This document shows, piece after piece, positions 43,801 to 56,500 of a stretch of DNA of 64,000 nt. The stretch spans positions 35,433,799 through 35,497,798 of the forward strand of contig OX421498.1 of NCBI GenBank assembly GCA_949126835.1, given 5' to 3'. A program made the translations under genes and the position numbers. Under the pieces are notes generated by a model that worked only from the letters and a program-made list of their open reading frames with translations, was not told where the DNA came from and did not search any database. Every line of letters begins with the position of its first letter. Position 1 is the stretch's first letter. The DNA is from Anisus vortex. Its lineage: Eukaryota > Mollusca > Gastropoda > Planorbidae.

Positions 43801-45454
43801 CTATAACTATAACTATATTTTATATAAGTAAATATGTATAAGTCACTTTGAGTAGTTTGAGCTGACAACTGTCTTCTAAAGTACTTATTATTGTAAAGTA
43901 TTAATAGTTAATAGTATACTAAGTAGGCCTATACTATACTACTATAGGCTATAGTATTAAATAAATTAATAAAATATTTAATAGGGCCTAGACTCTAACT
44001 AATTTTACTAAAACTTAAACTAAAATATATTATAAACATTTTTAATCTTATGATTTAAATTTTATCAAGACTGTCTAAAGTTTAAGTCATAACTCTTAAC
44101 TGTCTACTAGTCTAGTACTACGTCTACTATACTATAACTATAGTATACTATAACTATAGTATAGTATAAGTTATAAGTAAAAGTATAAGTTTGGTAATAG
44201 TGTCATAAATAAAATGAAATATTAAATATTATATCTCAAATTCAAATAAATAATTTACAAGTGTGAATTTTTGTCAAACAACTTTATTACTATTACTATA
44301 TAATATATTAAATATTGACTATGTAAAACTCATTCTGTACCGGGGGCTTTACCGCGTTTGTGCCAGACCATTTTTAAGCCGCTATAATTTTTTAGAGTGC
44401 CCTTAGGCCTATTTATTCATAAATTTCTAAAGGTATTTGTTTAGCAAGATACCTGTATTTCATATCAAATTAAAGGAAATTAACGAGGAAATAATAATAA
44501 GTAGAATTTAAAACAATATTAGAATAATAGCTGCATCTTTATTAGTAATTTTTAGAGATAAAATTTTTGATTAAAAAAAAAGTCTATCTTAACAGATGTT
44601 TATATGTTATGCGTAGCAGATATCCTATTCGGCTTAAAACCACTCAAAGTATATCTATTCCAGATCAGAATGCATTTTTAATTTTGAAAATATCTGTCAT
44701 GAAAATATCCCATATAGTTACTGAGTTTTTTTGTAATGTTAGAATCAGCCTGCAAATGCTGATCCTATACATTTCTATATAGTTTACATGGGCCTAGTTA
44801 TTATCTGATGAATAGAAATTAATAATTAGCAATAAAAAGTTATTTTAATAGAAGCAAATTTGACAAGGCCTAGAATCATTTCGAGTAGGTGTGGCTATGC
44901 TTTGTGTATAAAAGTTTAAACAGAACTCGATTAAAAATTGTCATTATTATTTAAAAACCAAAAGTAAACCAAGCAGAAAGGAAGCTAGAAGAGTTATCTT
45001 TTCCTTTAGACAATAAAAAGTTAGATTAGATGCACTGGGAACCGAAATTAATAGGCCCCTATCGAAAATAAGACTCACGATATATCGTTAGTTGGCACGA
45101 ATGAGTTAAAGTATGTTAATAATGTTATTATTCTAATAGTTTTAGTAATATAGACCCTACTACTACTAGTGAATCATAGATGACTTAGTAGCCTAGGCCT
45201 ATTTTAGACTATTTATTATAGTATAACATAGAAAGTTTATTAGCTGTCAATGGCTGCGTTACTTGACTTACTATGTATATCAACAATTACAGTCATTTAT
45301 ACATTATACCCCAATTATGATGTTACATTAGCGTTTATCTGTTTAAATAAAAGCTTGTATGGTCTCATCTCATTATATAACAAACTTGTAACTAGGCCTA
45401 ATTAATTAAAAATGTCCCCAAATTAGAATAAAAACATCAAGAACAGGCCTATCA
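43801..45454. other. AT-rich intergenic stretch
   Basis: Contains short 'ctatagtatactataactatag' palindromes (about 44130-44170) and a 71-codon frame at 44567-44782 with no recognisable domain. No gene that I can support. Confidence 0.5.
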
Positions 45455-45462
45455 TTATCTTA

Positions 45463-45625
45463 TAAGTTTACAGACATTCCTTCTAGATAGAAGATTATTA
45501 CGTCCACTGGGCCCAAAACTTCTACAGGGCGACGGGGATCGGCCGGTGGCAGGGATGGAACCCAGGCTGTGTCTGTTGGTTTTTGGTTGACAGTCCAGTG
45601 AACTAACCACTGGGCCAGCGGGCTT
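45463..45625 (-). repeat. SINE family 2 with LINE T-type tail
   Basis: Minus strand: head 'gctggcccagtggttagttcac' and 'gggttccatccc' (A and B boxes), then body 'gccctgtagaagttttggg', then tail 'taataatcttctatctagaaggaatgtctgtaaacttataagataatgata'-like. The tail is the same as the 3' end of LINE family T (8335, 58080). Confidence 0.75.
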
Positions 45626-46281
45626 ATAACAGAAGGGATAAGAATTTTGTAAAAGTAAACGACAAAAAATATTCAGTTGACTTTTTTATAGATACATTTT
45701 GGATGAAATGTGTTTTAAAAGTTTTGGCCTGCTAGGAGGAGAAGATCCCTAGCGTTGGAAGTAATAACTCTATATCTGAAATTTGAATATAAATCATGTG
45801 TTTTTTTATTTTAAAAATTATAAAAAAGTTTAATTTAGAAAGACATCCCCTGTAAAAAATATGACTTCAGTTCTCTAGATTGGTGTAACAACTAACTTTA
45901 TTCTCTTTCTATCATCCTTTTATAGCACATTACATTAGCCATTCACCCCCTATTCATACACCTTCACGAGTCGTCCATGAACAAAACTCGCTGCGCCCAG
46001 CCAGTCACACAAACAGTAACACAGAGCTGTCATGTCACTAAGTCGGGTCAACACATTACAACAATACAGTTCAATATGAATATGTGTCACTAAGTCTCAG
46101 TCAGTTGTAATAATTCTGTCCCTTACAAACTCACACTTGCATTATTACTGTCACATCCACTGAGCATCAGAATTTCCAGATGTTTAAATTCTTAATTAAA
46201 TTATTGGAAACTCAGCAGACTTTATAACTCTCTTATTTGTCTTCTGGGCTTTCAGGCTTTAAATTGACGCATAATTATATA

Positions 46282-46525
46282 CAGTGCTTTCTTTGTAAAA
46301 AAAAAAGGTGCCGGTACTCAGTGATGGATTGCCTAACTTTTAAAGCAGTTTCGCATTTTATATTTTAATTTTAATTCTTATTGCGCGCAATTTTAAAATA
46401 ATTCAATTTTATCAAATTAATACTATAATAAATTAATAATAAATGTTAAAATACAAGAAAAGTAATAATTTTTTCCCCACATTGAAAAAGGTGTACCGGT
46501 GTGTACCGTCACAAAAAAAGCACTG
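46282..46525. mobile_element. hAT-type MITE (family C) with 8-bp target duplication
   Basis: The ends CAGTGCTTTCTTTGTAAAA and, at the right, the reverse complement of CAGTGCTTTTTTTGTGACGG are imperfect TIRs. ATTATATA is duplicated at 46274-46281 and 46526-46533. The 244-bp interior is AT-rich, non-coding. Confidence 0.8.
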
Positions 46526-46783
46526 ATTATATATATTAAATAGCTGTTTTTTAAAATCTTAGTAAATAAAGAGAAATAAACAAATAGACAAATAAATAAA
46601 AATTCACAAAAAGCGACAGTGAAAAATAAAAATATGGATAAAGAAATTGTAGAGGTAGCCTACACGAAATAGATTTGTTAAATTGGGGCTTATACATGTG
46701 AACTTCATTTTTTATTTGCTTTTCACCTTCCAAAATATTAAATATACCTGCGGCTTATACACAGGCAGCTCATACTTGAGATA

Positions 46784-47032
46784 TTAGGGTAGTGTTACGT
46801 GGATGCCAACTTCTGGTTTTACTAGCAGCTCAAACACTGTTGGGATGGGGGTCCAATTTGTCAGTATGTCAAGTTGCAGTTCAATATCATGTTCAATTTT
46901 TTTATTTACTTTTACTGTTAAAACAGTACCAGGAACCCTAACTCTAAATAAATTAGCTTCAGAGATGAGACATTTCTTTTTCAACACATAACTTTTTCCT
47001 GTGTGTTTTTCCTCAGAATATTTTGACTTCAC
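46784..47032 (-). other. Open frame of unknown nature upstream of the zinc-finger gene
   Basis: 82 codons on the minus strand (MKSKYSEEKHTGKSYVLKK...). The text looks protein-like, but I recognise no family and no splice partners. It could be a transposon relic. It lies 360 bp from the divergent zinc-finger start. Confidence 0.2.
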
Positions 47033-47393
47033 AAGCTAGAAATACCAACTTTAATTATACAAAGTGTGAAACAGTAATCCAAGATTCAAGTAAACAAATA
47101 TTGAAACATTGTTGACATTGTTCCAATCACTTCCATTAATGTTTTTGGTCATTTAACCAAAACGTGTGAAATCACAAGAATTGAGATCAGCCCTGATGCA
47201 AGTGTAGTTGCATGACAAGGACAATAAGCCACCATTGTATCTCAGCTAATTAGAGCTTAGTCTATAACAACATCACATTGATGTATTTTTACTAAAACAT
47301 TTAGAAGCAAGTGTTTCAAATCAGAATATGAAAAAAAAATCCAGTGAAAGGTGAAGGTTGTTTCTTATGGCATTGTATACTTAGCACAAGGAA

Positions 47394-50300
47394 ATGATGG
47401 GCGATGAAGAAATGGCCAATAGGAATGGAGCACCAGATAAAAATAGCCCGTCCACTGATATATCAGAGCCTAGTTCTGATAAAGTGCTGCAGAGTTTAAC
47501 CACACAGTTTGATGTTTCAGAGACTTATATCACTATTGAAACCAAGGATGGCTTGAGCTCAAAGAAGATTCCTGTCTCCCAGTTCTTAAAACAGGTTGTA
47601 ATAGACAAAGACTCTGGCGACCTGAAAGTTGACTTCAGTCAGCTGATGGTGATGGAGGACAGTACACAGAATAGTGAGATAGGGGCTGTGATACCTGGCC
47701 ATGAAATGGCTAAAGATGATTTTGTTTCACCTGATGCCCCCACATTTAGTAATGAAGATGTTAAAACAAACACCACCTCACATTCTCAGATGTGTTTAGG
47801 AATGATTTCTTCGCCTAACAAGCCAGTTAAAAAAAGAGGAAGACCTCCAAAGAATAAGAGGAAGTCACCTCACCCCATGCCAGATCCACAAGCTAGCAGT
47901 TCATTGATTAGTAACTCTTCCAAACATTCCTCTGGTGCTTCAAATACAACCATTGGCGTTATGGCCCATCTAAGAGCAAGACAAGACTTTTCGTCAGCCC
48001 CTAGGAGATCAAATAGGACCCCTGCAAAGAATTCCAGATTCGCTGATGATTATGTCAATAGCTTCACACTAGGCAAAGTGTCTTCCTCATCTGGTTCACC
48101 CCCAACTTGGAACACACAGCTGATGACATTGGCCCTTGCTGCTGAGCGGCACAAGCATAAACCCAACAAATCCAGCGGTGAGCACGAGAACACCAATAGT
48201 AACCAATCAAAAGAAGACTCTTATAGCACTACCAATGATGTGACAGTGGAAAATGAATCTTCTGAAAAAGAGGAAAATGTTAATGTGACTGAAGGAAAAC
48301 ATAACAGAGTAAACTCGTTGAAGCAGTCCCCACCAAAAATTGATTTGGAGTACGAAGAGTCTGAGTTGGGGGTAGATGTTGGCATAGCTGTTAAATCTGA
48401 TGAAAAAGCAAAAAAGTACAATATCCGAGGCCCGAAAACATTGAAGAAGTATGAGCCTGTCAATCCTGTTGTTAAAAGAACCTTGCAGGAGGCCCTGGCA
48501 CATGTGACTCAAACCACCAGAGGACACTTATCATTGACAAAACCTGAAATGGAAAGCAGCGACTGTTTCAATCCAACTGTTTACTATGCAATCATGGAGC
48601 CCAAAATAGCACCCGTTGGTCACGGTTTGCTGCTTCAGAGAACTGAGGATAAAGTAAACTTTAGGATCGTTGAGTTTGAAGGAGAGCCTTCAGCGTTTAC
48701 AGAGTTTTCCAAAAGTTATCCCCAAGATCGTTATTTTATCTGTGATTTGTGTAATAAGATATTCCCTTCGACAAGTGCATGGCTGCAACACAACAGGTAT
48801 GCACATCATAAAGTTGTGAACACTTTTGAAAATTCCCCCAATTTTACTAGCGACAAACAAGAGCACACTTGTGAGTTTTGTTATCAGAGTTTTCCTTATA
48901 AGTTTATGCTGGACATTCACATCAAAAGAAAAAGACACAGTGAGGTTAAAAGCTTCCGCTGCACTCTGTGCAGGGAGGGGTTTGTAACGCACAAGGAAAG
49001 GGAAGAGCATTGGATTTTGCACCATCCTGCCCGTAGCTGCGGATTGTGCGGTAAACAGTTTAACAATATTGTCATGCTTAGGAGACACATTAACAATAAT
49101 TGCCATGGGGCACGTTTCAGAAAAACTCCTGACACTGACAGCCTAAACGCTAACGACAATATGGTTATCTCTGACACAAAGGCTAAGCTATTCCTAGATG
49201 AGGACCATGAAATTGATGAAAATATAGACTACAGCGCTATTGAAACTGAAAATGAGGATGATGAAGATAATGAGGAAGAAGATGGATTTTCAAAACATGA
49301 GAGTGAAAAAGTAAAGTGTGGTACTTGTGAACTAGAATTCTCCACATACTCAGGACTCTGGCATCATAAGCTGGAAGAGCATAGAGAGTTCTATCCAGAA
49401 GGCTTTCGAGAGACACTCCAGGATAAACTGAGGCGAAATGAGAACATGCTTCTAAATGCACAGAGTGTAGAGATTCAGAAATCTGCAGAAAGTAACAAGA
49501 ATAAGTTTTTTATTATTATGAGGCCTGAGTGGCCTGCAGAGAAGCCAAAACTGACTATAAGTGTAGAGGAGAAAGATTTTATTTTCAAACCAACAGTCCC
49601 AAAACTAAATGATTACGAAACTTTTCAGGAAAACACCTATGCAGTTGGCCAGCTTCAGAAAGAGACAAGTTTTCAGTGTATAGATTGTTCCGAGACCTTT
49701 CAGTTTGCAAGCAGTTACAGGGAGCATAGAAGCAAGGTGCACGGGGAGTATTTTGAGATTCTCAGACTGTTGGGCGCCTTCCAGTGTACTCTCTGTTCTG
49801 AAACATACCCATGCCAGTTCATGCTTGACAAACACACAAAAAAACATGTGGGTAAAAAAGTGCTCCCTTGCACTCTATGTGGCATGTTCTTCCACAAAAT
49901 CCAAGATAGGCGCTTGCACTGGAAAACGGTTCACCCAGGAATTGGATGCCCCAACTGTGGGAAAATGTATGCCAGCATCAAGTACCTCCAGAAGCACATC
50001 TCTCTGAATTGCCAGGATCATTTCCCACCAACAAAAAAATTTCTTGAGTTTCAGAAAAAACAGCACAGTGACTTTGAAATGAGCAAAAATGATAAAAAAG
50101 TGGAGAAGAAAATTATCAGATGCCACCTTTGCCGCAAAATCTGCAGCTCTATTCATGGCTGGCGGAGGCACATGTCCGAGGCTCATGAGGACGCTGGATT
50201 TTCAAAACTCTCTAACACATGCATTATTTGCAACGAGTTGGTCTATGGGTACAAGGCTTTAGAAAAACACTTGTTGCAAAACCATGCTGAGGACTCTGGT

Positions 50301-51662
50301 CTACCCGTTGAAGAAGAGGATGGCCTTGTGGAAGAGGCTTTGAAGAAATGTGAGATAGACATCACATCCTACAGAAAAGCTGGAAGAAATACATCAGAGA
50401 TTTATCAGGACGATGAGGGCAATTATCACTGCCCTAGCTGCTCAAAAGTACATTCAGATTTGAAGGCGCTAAGAACACATATAAGAATCCATGTCAACAT
50501 GAAACTAGAGTGCAGTATCTGTCATAAAGATTTCAAAAATCCCACACTCCTCAAGCAGCATGTCCAGAGGCACCGCAAAGATGCAGTTTACTCTTGTGAC
50601 ACATGCGGCAAGAAATTTCTCACCGTTCAAAAGCTGAACAAACACAGGAAAGTTCATCACAATACTGGTAACTTTGTTTGTGAACTATGTGGAATGGCCT
50701 TTGCCCTCAATGACTACCTTCAGAAGCACAAGCGTTGCCACACAGATAAACGTCCCCACTGCTGTACAGTTTGTGGGAAAACATTTCGCACCAAGCCAGA
50801 GCTACGAGTTCACGTCCTCATACACACAAGAGAAACCCCTTATAAATGTCAGTATTGCAGTCGGGGGTTCTCTCAGAAAGGTAACTACCGTATTCACTTA
50901 GCACAGCACACAGGGGAAAAGCCATACCAGTGTGATCAGTGTGAAATCTCATTTGCCCTGTTGTGCCATCTGAAGCGCCATAAAACGACCCACGACCAGA
51001 AGATAAATTATCGCTGTATATGGTGTGATAAAGAGTGTACTCAGAGAAAACACATGCAAATGCACGTGCAGAGGGTGCACAAGGAAGATTTTTACCAGTA
51101 TGAGGAGCAGATGAAGCTGGAAACACCCGTCCCTATCGCCCCAGCTCAGGCCAAATTGTACAACCGCAGGCTTGGTAAAGTTAACAAGGTGCGGAGGCAG
51201 TATCGAACCAAGGCACAAAAATGTGACTCGACGATACAGCAGCTGATGAACGGGGTCATGTCCAAGGGGGAGCTGATGGATGACGACATAGAGGCGTCAC
51301 AGGACATTGTCGTCGAGCCCCTAGTTGAGCACATGATAAAGACCTCTCAGGAGAGCGGAGGCTATGAAATACTTATGAGCGAGGATCACCAGAACTATGC
51401 CAAGCATTCCGTTACGGCAGAACTCATGGGCCAGGACAGTTCCAATGTGGAAATTGTCATGGGGGAAAATAATGAAATCAACATTATTATCAAGGATCCC
51501 AGCACATTTCATGAGGTGATGGGGGACAATCTGGAAACTGGACCTGTACAAATACACGAGGCTTTACAGCAGGCTGTTGAGGCTTTCGTAAATCAAGCTA
51601 AGTCTATCCAAGAAAATGCAAATGACTCTATCACAATTGAGGAACTTGATAAAAGCTCTTGA
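47394..51662 (+). CDS. Large C2H2 zinc-finger protein with AT-hook
   Basis: 1,422 residues in one uninterrupted exon, predicted nuclear DNA-binding regulator. The N-terminal 440 residues are low-complexity and Ser/Asp/Glu-rich, with an AT-hook (KKRGRPPKNKRK, 146-157). About 19 C2H2-type fingers start at cysteines near 450, 493, 523, 549, 642, 762, 798, 826, 852, 910, 943, 1013, 1040, 1068, 1096, 1124, 1152, 1180 and 1208. The finger near 852 has an atypical last ligand. Fingers 12-19 are close-packed. TGEKP and similar linkers occur only around 1145-1178, whereas fingers 1-11 are widely spaced and look like two copies of a four-finger block. An acidic loop (about 602-630) and a C-terminal tail of about 200 residues complete it. 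A TTAG acceptor-like site at 47381 suggests a 5' UTR intron. The specific orthologue is not recognised. Confidence 0.93.
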   Translation: MMGDEEMANRNGAPDKNSPSTDISEPSSDKVLQSLTTQFDVSETYITIETKDGLSSKKIPVSQFLKQVVIDKDSGDLKVDFSQLMVMEDSTQNSEIGAVIPGHEMAKDDFVSPDAPTFSNEDVKTNTTSHSQMCLGMISSPNKPVKKRGRPPKNKRKSPHPMPDPQASSSLISNSSKHSSGASNTTIGVMAHLRARQDFSSAPRRSNRTPAKNSRFADDYVNSFTLGKVSSSSGSPPTWNTQLMTLALAAERHKHKPNKSSGEHENTNSNQSKEDSYSTTNDVTVENESSEKEENVNVTEGKHNRVNSLKQSPPKIDLEYEESELGVDVGIAVKSDEKAKKYNIRGPKTLKKYEPVNPVVKRTLQEALAHVTQTTRGHLSLTKPEMESSDCFNPTVYYAIMEPKIAPVGHGLLLQRTEDKVNFRIVEFEGEPSAFTEFSKSYPQDRYFICDLCNKIFPSTSAWLQHNRYAHHKVVNTFENSPNFTSDKQEHTCEFCYQSFPYKFMLDIHIKRKRHSEVKSFRCTLCREGFVTHKEREEHWILHHPARSCGLCGKQFNNIVMLRRHINNNCHGARFRKTPDTDSLNANDNMVISDTKAKLFLDEDHEIDENIDYSAIETENEDDEDNEEEDGFSKHESEKVKCGTCELEFSTYSGLWHHKLEEHREFYPEGFRETLQDKLRRNENMLLNAQSVEIQKSAESNKNKFFIIMRPEWPAEKPKLTISVEEKDFIFKPTVPKLNDYETFQENTYAVGQLQKETSFQCIDCSETFQFASSYREHRSKVHGEYFEILRLLGAFQCTLCSETYPCQFMLDKHTKKHVGKKVLPCTLCGMFFHKIQDRRLHWKTVHPGIGCPNCGKMYASIKYLQKHISLNCQDHFPPTKKFLEFQKKQHSDFEMSKNDKKVEKKIIRCHLCRKICSSIHGWRRHMSEAHEDAGFSKLSNTCIICNELVYGYKALEKHLLQNHAEDSGLPVEEEDGLVEEALKKCEIDITSYRKAGRNTSEIYQDDEGNYHCPSCSKVHSDLKALRTHIRIHVNMKLECSICHKDFKNPTLLKQHVQRHRKDAVYSCDTCGKKFLTVQKLNKHRKVHHNTGNFVCELCGMAFALNDYLQKHKRCHTDKRPHCCTVCGKTFRTKPELRVHVLIHTRETPYKCQYCSRGFSQKGNYRIHLAQHTGEKPYQCDQCEISFALLCHLKRHKTTHDQKINYRCIWCDKECTQRKHMQMHVQRVHKEDFYQYEEQMKLETPVPIAPAQAKLYNRRLGKVNKVRRQYRTKAQKCDSTIQQLMNGVMSKGELMDDDIEASQDIVVEPLVEHMIKTSQESGGYEILMSEDHQNYAKHSVTAELMGQDSSNVEIVMGENNEINIIIKDPSTFHEVMGDNLETGPVQIHEALQQAVEAFVNQAKSIQENANDSITIEELDKSS

Positions 51663-53572
51663 TATTATTATTTAAAACAATTATTTGATTATTGACAGTG
51701 TTATTTAATTTATTTTCACTCAGAAAAACTGACCATAGTCAAAAGGATTAAATTACAGGTATTTTGTTCTTGTCATAATGGACATTGTAAAAATTGTTTG
51801 GCTGTTTTAATTGCATAAATTATTGACAATGTTTATGTATATATATTTGTTCAGACATTTCTTAATATGTATGTCAGAGAATTATGACAGTATATTCCTC
51901 TTGAGAGCAGCTGCGTTTGACATTACAGCATTTCACCCAAATGATCCATTTGTGTTAATCTGTCTTGAAGAGATGGTCTACTGGCAGGGCCCTGATTAGT
52001 CTCAGATTTCAATAGGTTGTTCTTTTTTCTTTTTTTTTTTTGTGTTGGTGGAGGAGTGGAGCTGACACTGAATCTAAAGTAAAGCTAGCAACACAATCCC
52101 TTTCTATGTCATTCAGTCACAAAATGGGTGATCTTTCCTGAAATATTCAGGAAAACCTACAACTTAACATCATTTAAAACTTTAAAATTTGTACCGGTAC
52201 ACTACTCCGAAAAAAAAAAAACAGATTGTTTGAAATCTTGTGAACTCACCCTTTTTACGCTAGCTCTATTGGCCTGGTCGGAAATGGTTCTAATAAAATA
52301 AGCCATTTCATCTACGGTACTCGCCACAGACCACAGTATCTGTACTTTTTTAATAAGAATCTTTCTTTGGATATATTATTATATATGTGTGTAATCTCTC
52401 TCAAGAAGACCCCCAATTGTAGACACTTCTTCTATAGGCATTTTGTTATTTCACCTCAAACCTGGCTTGGGCTCGTACCTAAACATAGATAGCTTGACAG
52501 TAGGACTAAAATAGAAAGGGGGGAGGGGGTGTGTGCACATGTTAAATCAATTAGCCTACTCCAATACAATTCATGACTTATTTGTGTATTACACCCGTGT
52601 ACCGGTACCAAATACACTGAATCGCCTCATTAGACTACCAATTAAAAAAATGTATTGAGTTTGTTTTTAGTTTCATTTCTATGCTGAAAAGAAAACAAAA
52701 AACAAGACTCTTGAATTGATAACAATTAATCTAGTCAATTAAGCCTATTTCCCTTTTTTTTTTCGGTTGGTGATTTCCTACAATTGAGACAGTGTCAATA
52801 GTTGAGTTGAGAAGTGCAATTATAATTATAAATGCATCCTTTCAGAATACGGTTCTATTTTATTTCCCAGTGGTACCGATAAAGAATAAAAATAGGCCGT
52901 AGGTCTGCCTAATATTATTGTAATGTTCAGGGATAAACTTAAGTTTTGTCAAGTTATAAAATAAAAAAAAAAATTATTTATTATTTGATAAACAATTTTT
53001 TTTAGGGTTAGGGTTAGGGCTTCTAATGATCCCAATGAAATATAATGTAAATAACATGTCATACCCTTTTTCTTGCAATACTTTTGGGGTTTATTTATAT
53101 TTAAATAAATAGGCTACACTATTAACGTTACTAAAGTTGGTTAATTAACCCTGTCAGAGCCTCAAAACCACGGACTCATCACTGACATATATTTTGTGTT
53201 CATGTTTATAAAAAAAAAAGTTTATTGAATTTGGATACAGGTACCGGTACCTACCGAAGTTTCAGTGTGCTAAATGAGGCTGAAATTCCTTTTTTTTTTT
53301 AAATCTTGAACCTTTAACTACATTACCGTTTTGTGTATGATGGTTGTAGATCTACTTGTTGAACAAATTGACATGTAAATATCAAATAATAATAAACGCA
53401 GCAAAAATGACAATCCATTCGTGTATTTATTTATTCCCTATTTACCGGTATTTATTAGTTGAGAAAAACAACAAACAAATGGAAGGGGGGGGGGGACGAG
53501 CGAATGAGCATGCTGTTGAAGTTGTTCGTATAGCGATTCGGACAATGGTTGATTGATAAAATGGTTTCAATG
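51663..53572. other. 3' flank of the zinc-finger gene and intergenic DNA
   Basis: ATTAAA at 51747-51752 is a candidate poly(A) signal for the zinc-finger gene. AATAAA pairs on the minus strand at 53435-53426 are candidates for the CYTH gene. A short telomere-like run (TTAGGG about 2.5 copies) is at 53005-53020. Homopolymer runs and ACCGGTACC words recur. No gene seen. Confidence 0.5.
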
Positions 53573-56500
53573 TTATGTTTTTAGAAGCAAATCCATGTAA
53601 GCACAGTCCAGCAGGTCATCCTTGCTGATGTCTAGCGAGTCCATGATTCCCTGTGCAATCAGCTGTCCATCTTCTTCAGTTTGGTCATCGCGAAGCATCA
53701 CCTAATAGTTAAATACGGAAATTATTTTAAAAAAAAACACGTTTTTTTTTAAATTTGTCAAAACTTTAGAATTTAGCCTACTTCCAAACTATTTTATTTA
53801 TATTTATCATTTCACAATTGAAAAAAACAACACCGCCATTTTCATTATTTCCCTTGAAAACTGGGAGTGGAGCTGAAAATATTATATAATGTTTTGAATA
53901 AGCTCGATAGGAGGACCAGGTTTGGGGGGGGGGGGAGAAGGGTCACTTGGTTTACCGAACATTTTATTGGCACTATACTATAGACAGCACGCACGTGCAC
54001 ATAGGAGGGGGGGGGGGGCTAAATTATAGCCTGGTCATAAAAAAAGATGTTTGGGAAACGCTCAATAATTAGGCTATACGAGAATTTAGGCATAGGGCCT
54101 ACTATTCTAAATAGCAGATTCATTTTTTTGTCTATAAGCCTAATATATGCTACAGGCCTACAATGAAAATTGAATGTGCTGGTCTACATGTATAAACTGC
54201 ATAGGCTACCGTTCATTGCAAAATGTCAGCGTCGTCGTTTAAAGTATAGGCCCGGACAATTACGAGCAAACCCTGCTTGTTTGTTGTTTCAAGGGTATTA
54301 TAAGGGTAAAAATAAAATCAATTGTTTTTTTTTTTCTAACTCTCATTTGGTTTTCTTCATCACACAGAATCGACACACGGACGCTTATTTTTGGACACAT
54401 TTTTTATTCGGAGAAGAAATTGTCGTGCTCCTTTTCTAGCTTAAACCTAATTAAAACTCTTAAACAGATTAATGGATATATAATATATAGATTTATAGAC
54501 TTAAACCATGGATAAAACATTATACGCATGGTAGGCCTACAATATATTTATTTATTCTACCAGTGCCTTTGCTAGGGATGTGGAGGCCCGGGGGGCTTGG
54601 CCTCTTTAGGTCCTCTGCATTTTGACATTCGACATTATGACATGAGAAAAAAAAATTCGGACACTCCTTTGGGGGCCCCCCTCAAGTAGGAGCCCGGGGG
54701 GACTCGAATTTGGACCTCCCCCTCCCCTAGCTTCGCCACTGTCTTATACTGTAGTGGTGCCTGGAAATAAGAAAACTGGTATTAGAAATTATAATTACCC
54801 CTGGTAGTATACCTGCCCTATACTTTGCCTACCTCCAATTCCATAAATTGCCCAAGTCCTTCTACGTCGTCGAGGTGGATTCTCGTCTGGTCCAGCAAGA
54901 TCAAAAGCCTAGATTTCTTCACTTTTCCTCTAACACCCAAAGCAGCAGACAGAACTGTCTTAAAGTTAAAAAAAGAAATGACATTTTAAAGATGTGTAAA
55001 CGTAAAATTAAAAGACATAATAACTAGACTATAACCAGGCAGCGCATATTGTGGTTTTTTGGACCCCCTCCACCACCAGCCGATGATATCATTAGCTTGA
55101 CATTCCATGACAAGTTTCGAGAAATACCTTAAAGAAAAGAAATGTCCTAAATTTTGGATCAGGTGTCGGCAGCCTATGGGCACGCCAGTCACACTTGGTA
55201 TGCAGGGCGGCTTTCGGTGGCACGCGGTAGAAGTAAAACACCTTTGAAAAATATTTTTCTTTTTAAACAAGTCCAAACAATGTAGGCCTACCGTACGACA
55301 GAATGCTGATGCTTGTCAAACATCTTGAAAATTACCTTTGGACGTTGACTGCTTCCATTGCATTTTGTCATCGCTCTCGTACACTTTCATTACAATGACA
55401 AGTCATGTGTGAGTACGACCGACCAACATAAATTACGTTGCTGCCAATATCCTTTCAAGCTAATCTTCAGGAACCTACTTGCTTACTGTTTTATTTTAAA
55501 AAAAAAAACAAAAAAAAAACGTGTTTTCTAATCTTTATCGTAGGCCTGTATAGGCCTCGATTTATGTGTACTAGTCCGAAGCGATAGGGTGGAATTACTG
55601 AATGGCATTCAACCAACCAAAACCTAGTGCAGTTTCGTTTGCTAAACGAGTTGATTATAAGTACACGCGATACGATTTCGCGCGTCAAATACATGTCACA
55701 TGACCTGCCTACCTTCATGGCATCAACGTCATCCACTTGCGCGATGTCGAAGTGTGACAGCTTCGGTCCCTGCTTGTCGGCTCTGTTGTAGTGGATAAGG
55801 AACCCAGGCTCGCCCTGTGAAAAAAACGCAGTCATGTGGAGTTGAACTGGGCCTCTGTTCAAGTCACTCGCTATCAGAGCAGGTAAGAAATCAGCAAATC
55901 TTACATGTTACAGACGCTCCTATACAGAAAATTATTACGTTCTACTCGGGTCCGTGGTTTGAGTCTAGTCTTGGATTTTGATTAGTTTTATTCTAAATGA
56001 TATTAAGTTACTGGTTTTCCTGCTTTGTCCAGGTAACCCATTCCATGCCCGGATGCCACTCGGGAAAAAAGAGTAAGCCTACTTATATGCACCAGTTCTG
56101 GCCTTTGTTTGTGGCCCATTTGTGTAGACCGGGAAAAGATTCTTATTGCAAGCTATTTTAGACTTGTAGACTATAACGTATGTCTACCTTTTTTTACATC
56201 TTCAAACCTTTCTACTAATAAAAAAAATCCGTTGATTTTGAAAATCTAAATACCCAAAACTAAGCTTATATTATAGGTAAAGAAGACATACTCCGACAAA
56301 TGGCAGGTTAGATGGATATTTATTCATACAAATGATGGATGGATCAAACGGACACTCGTGCAGATTATCTGATATATTACAGACGCTCCTTCTATAAAGA
56401 AGATTATGGCTGATCAGAGAGAGAGAGAGAGAGAACGAGAGAGAGAAAGATAGGTAGATATAAAGATGGTAGATACGAATAAATACGATAGACTGATAAT

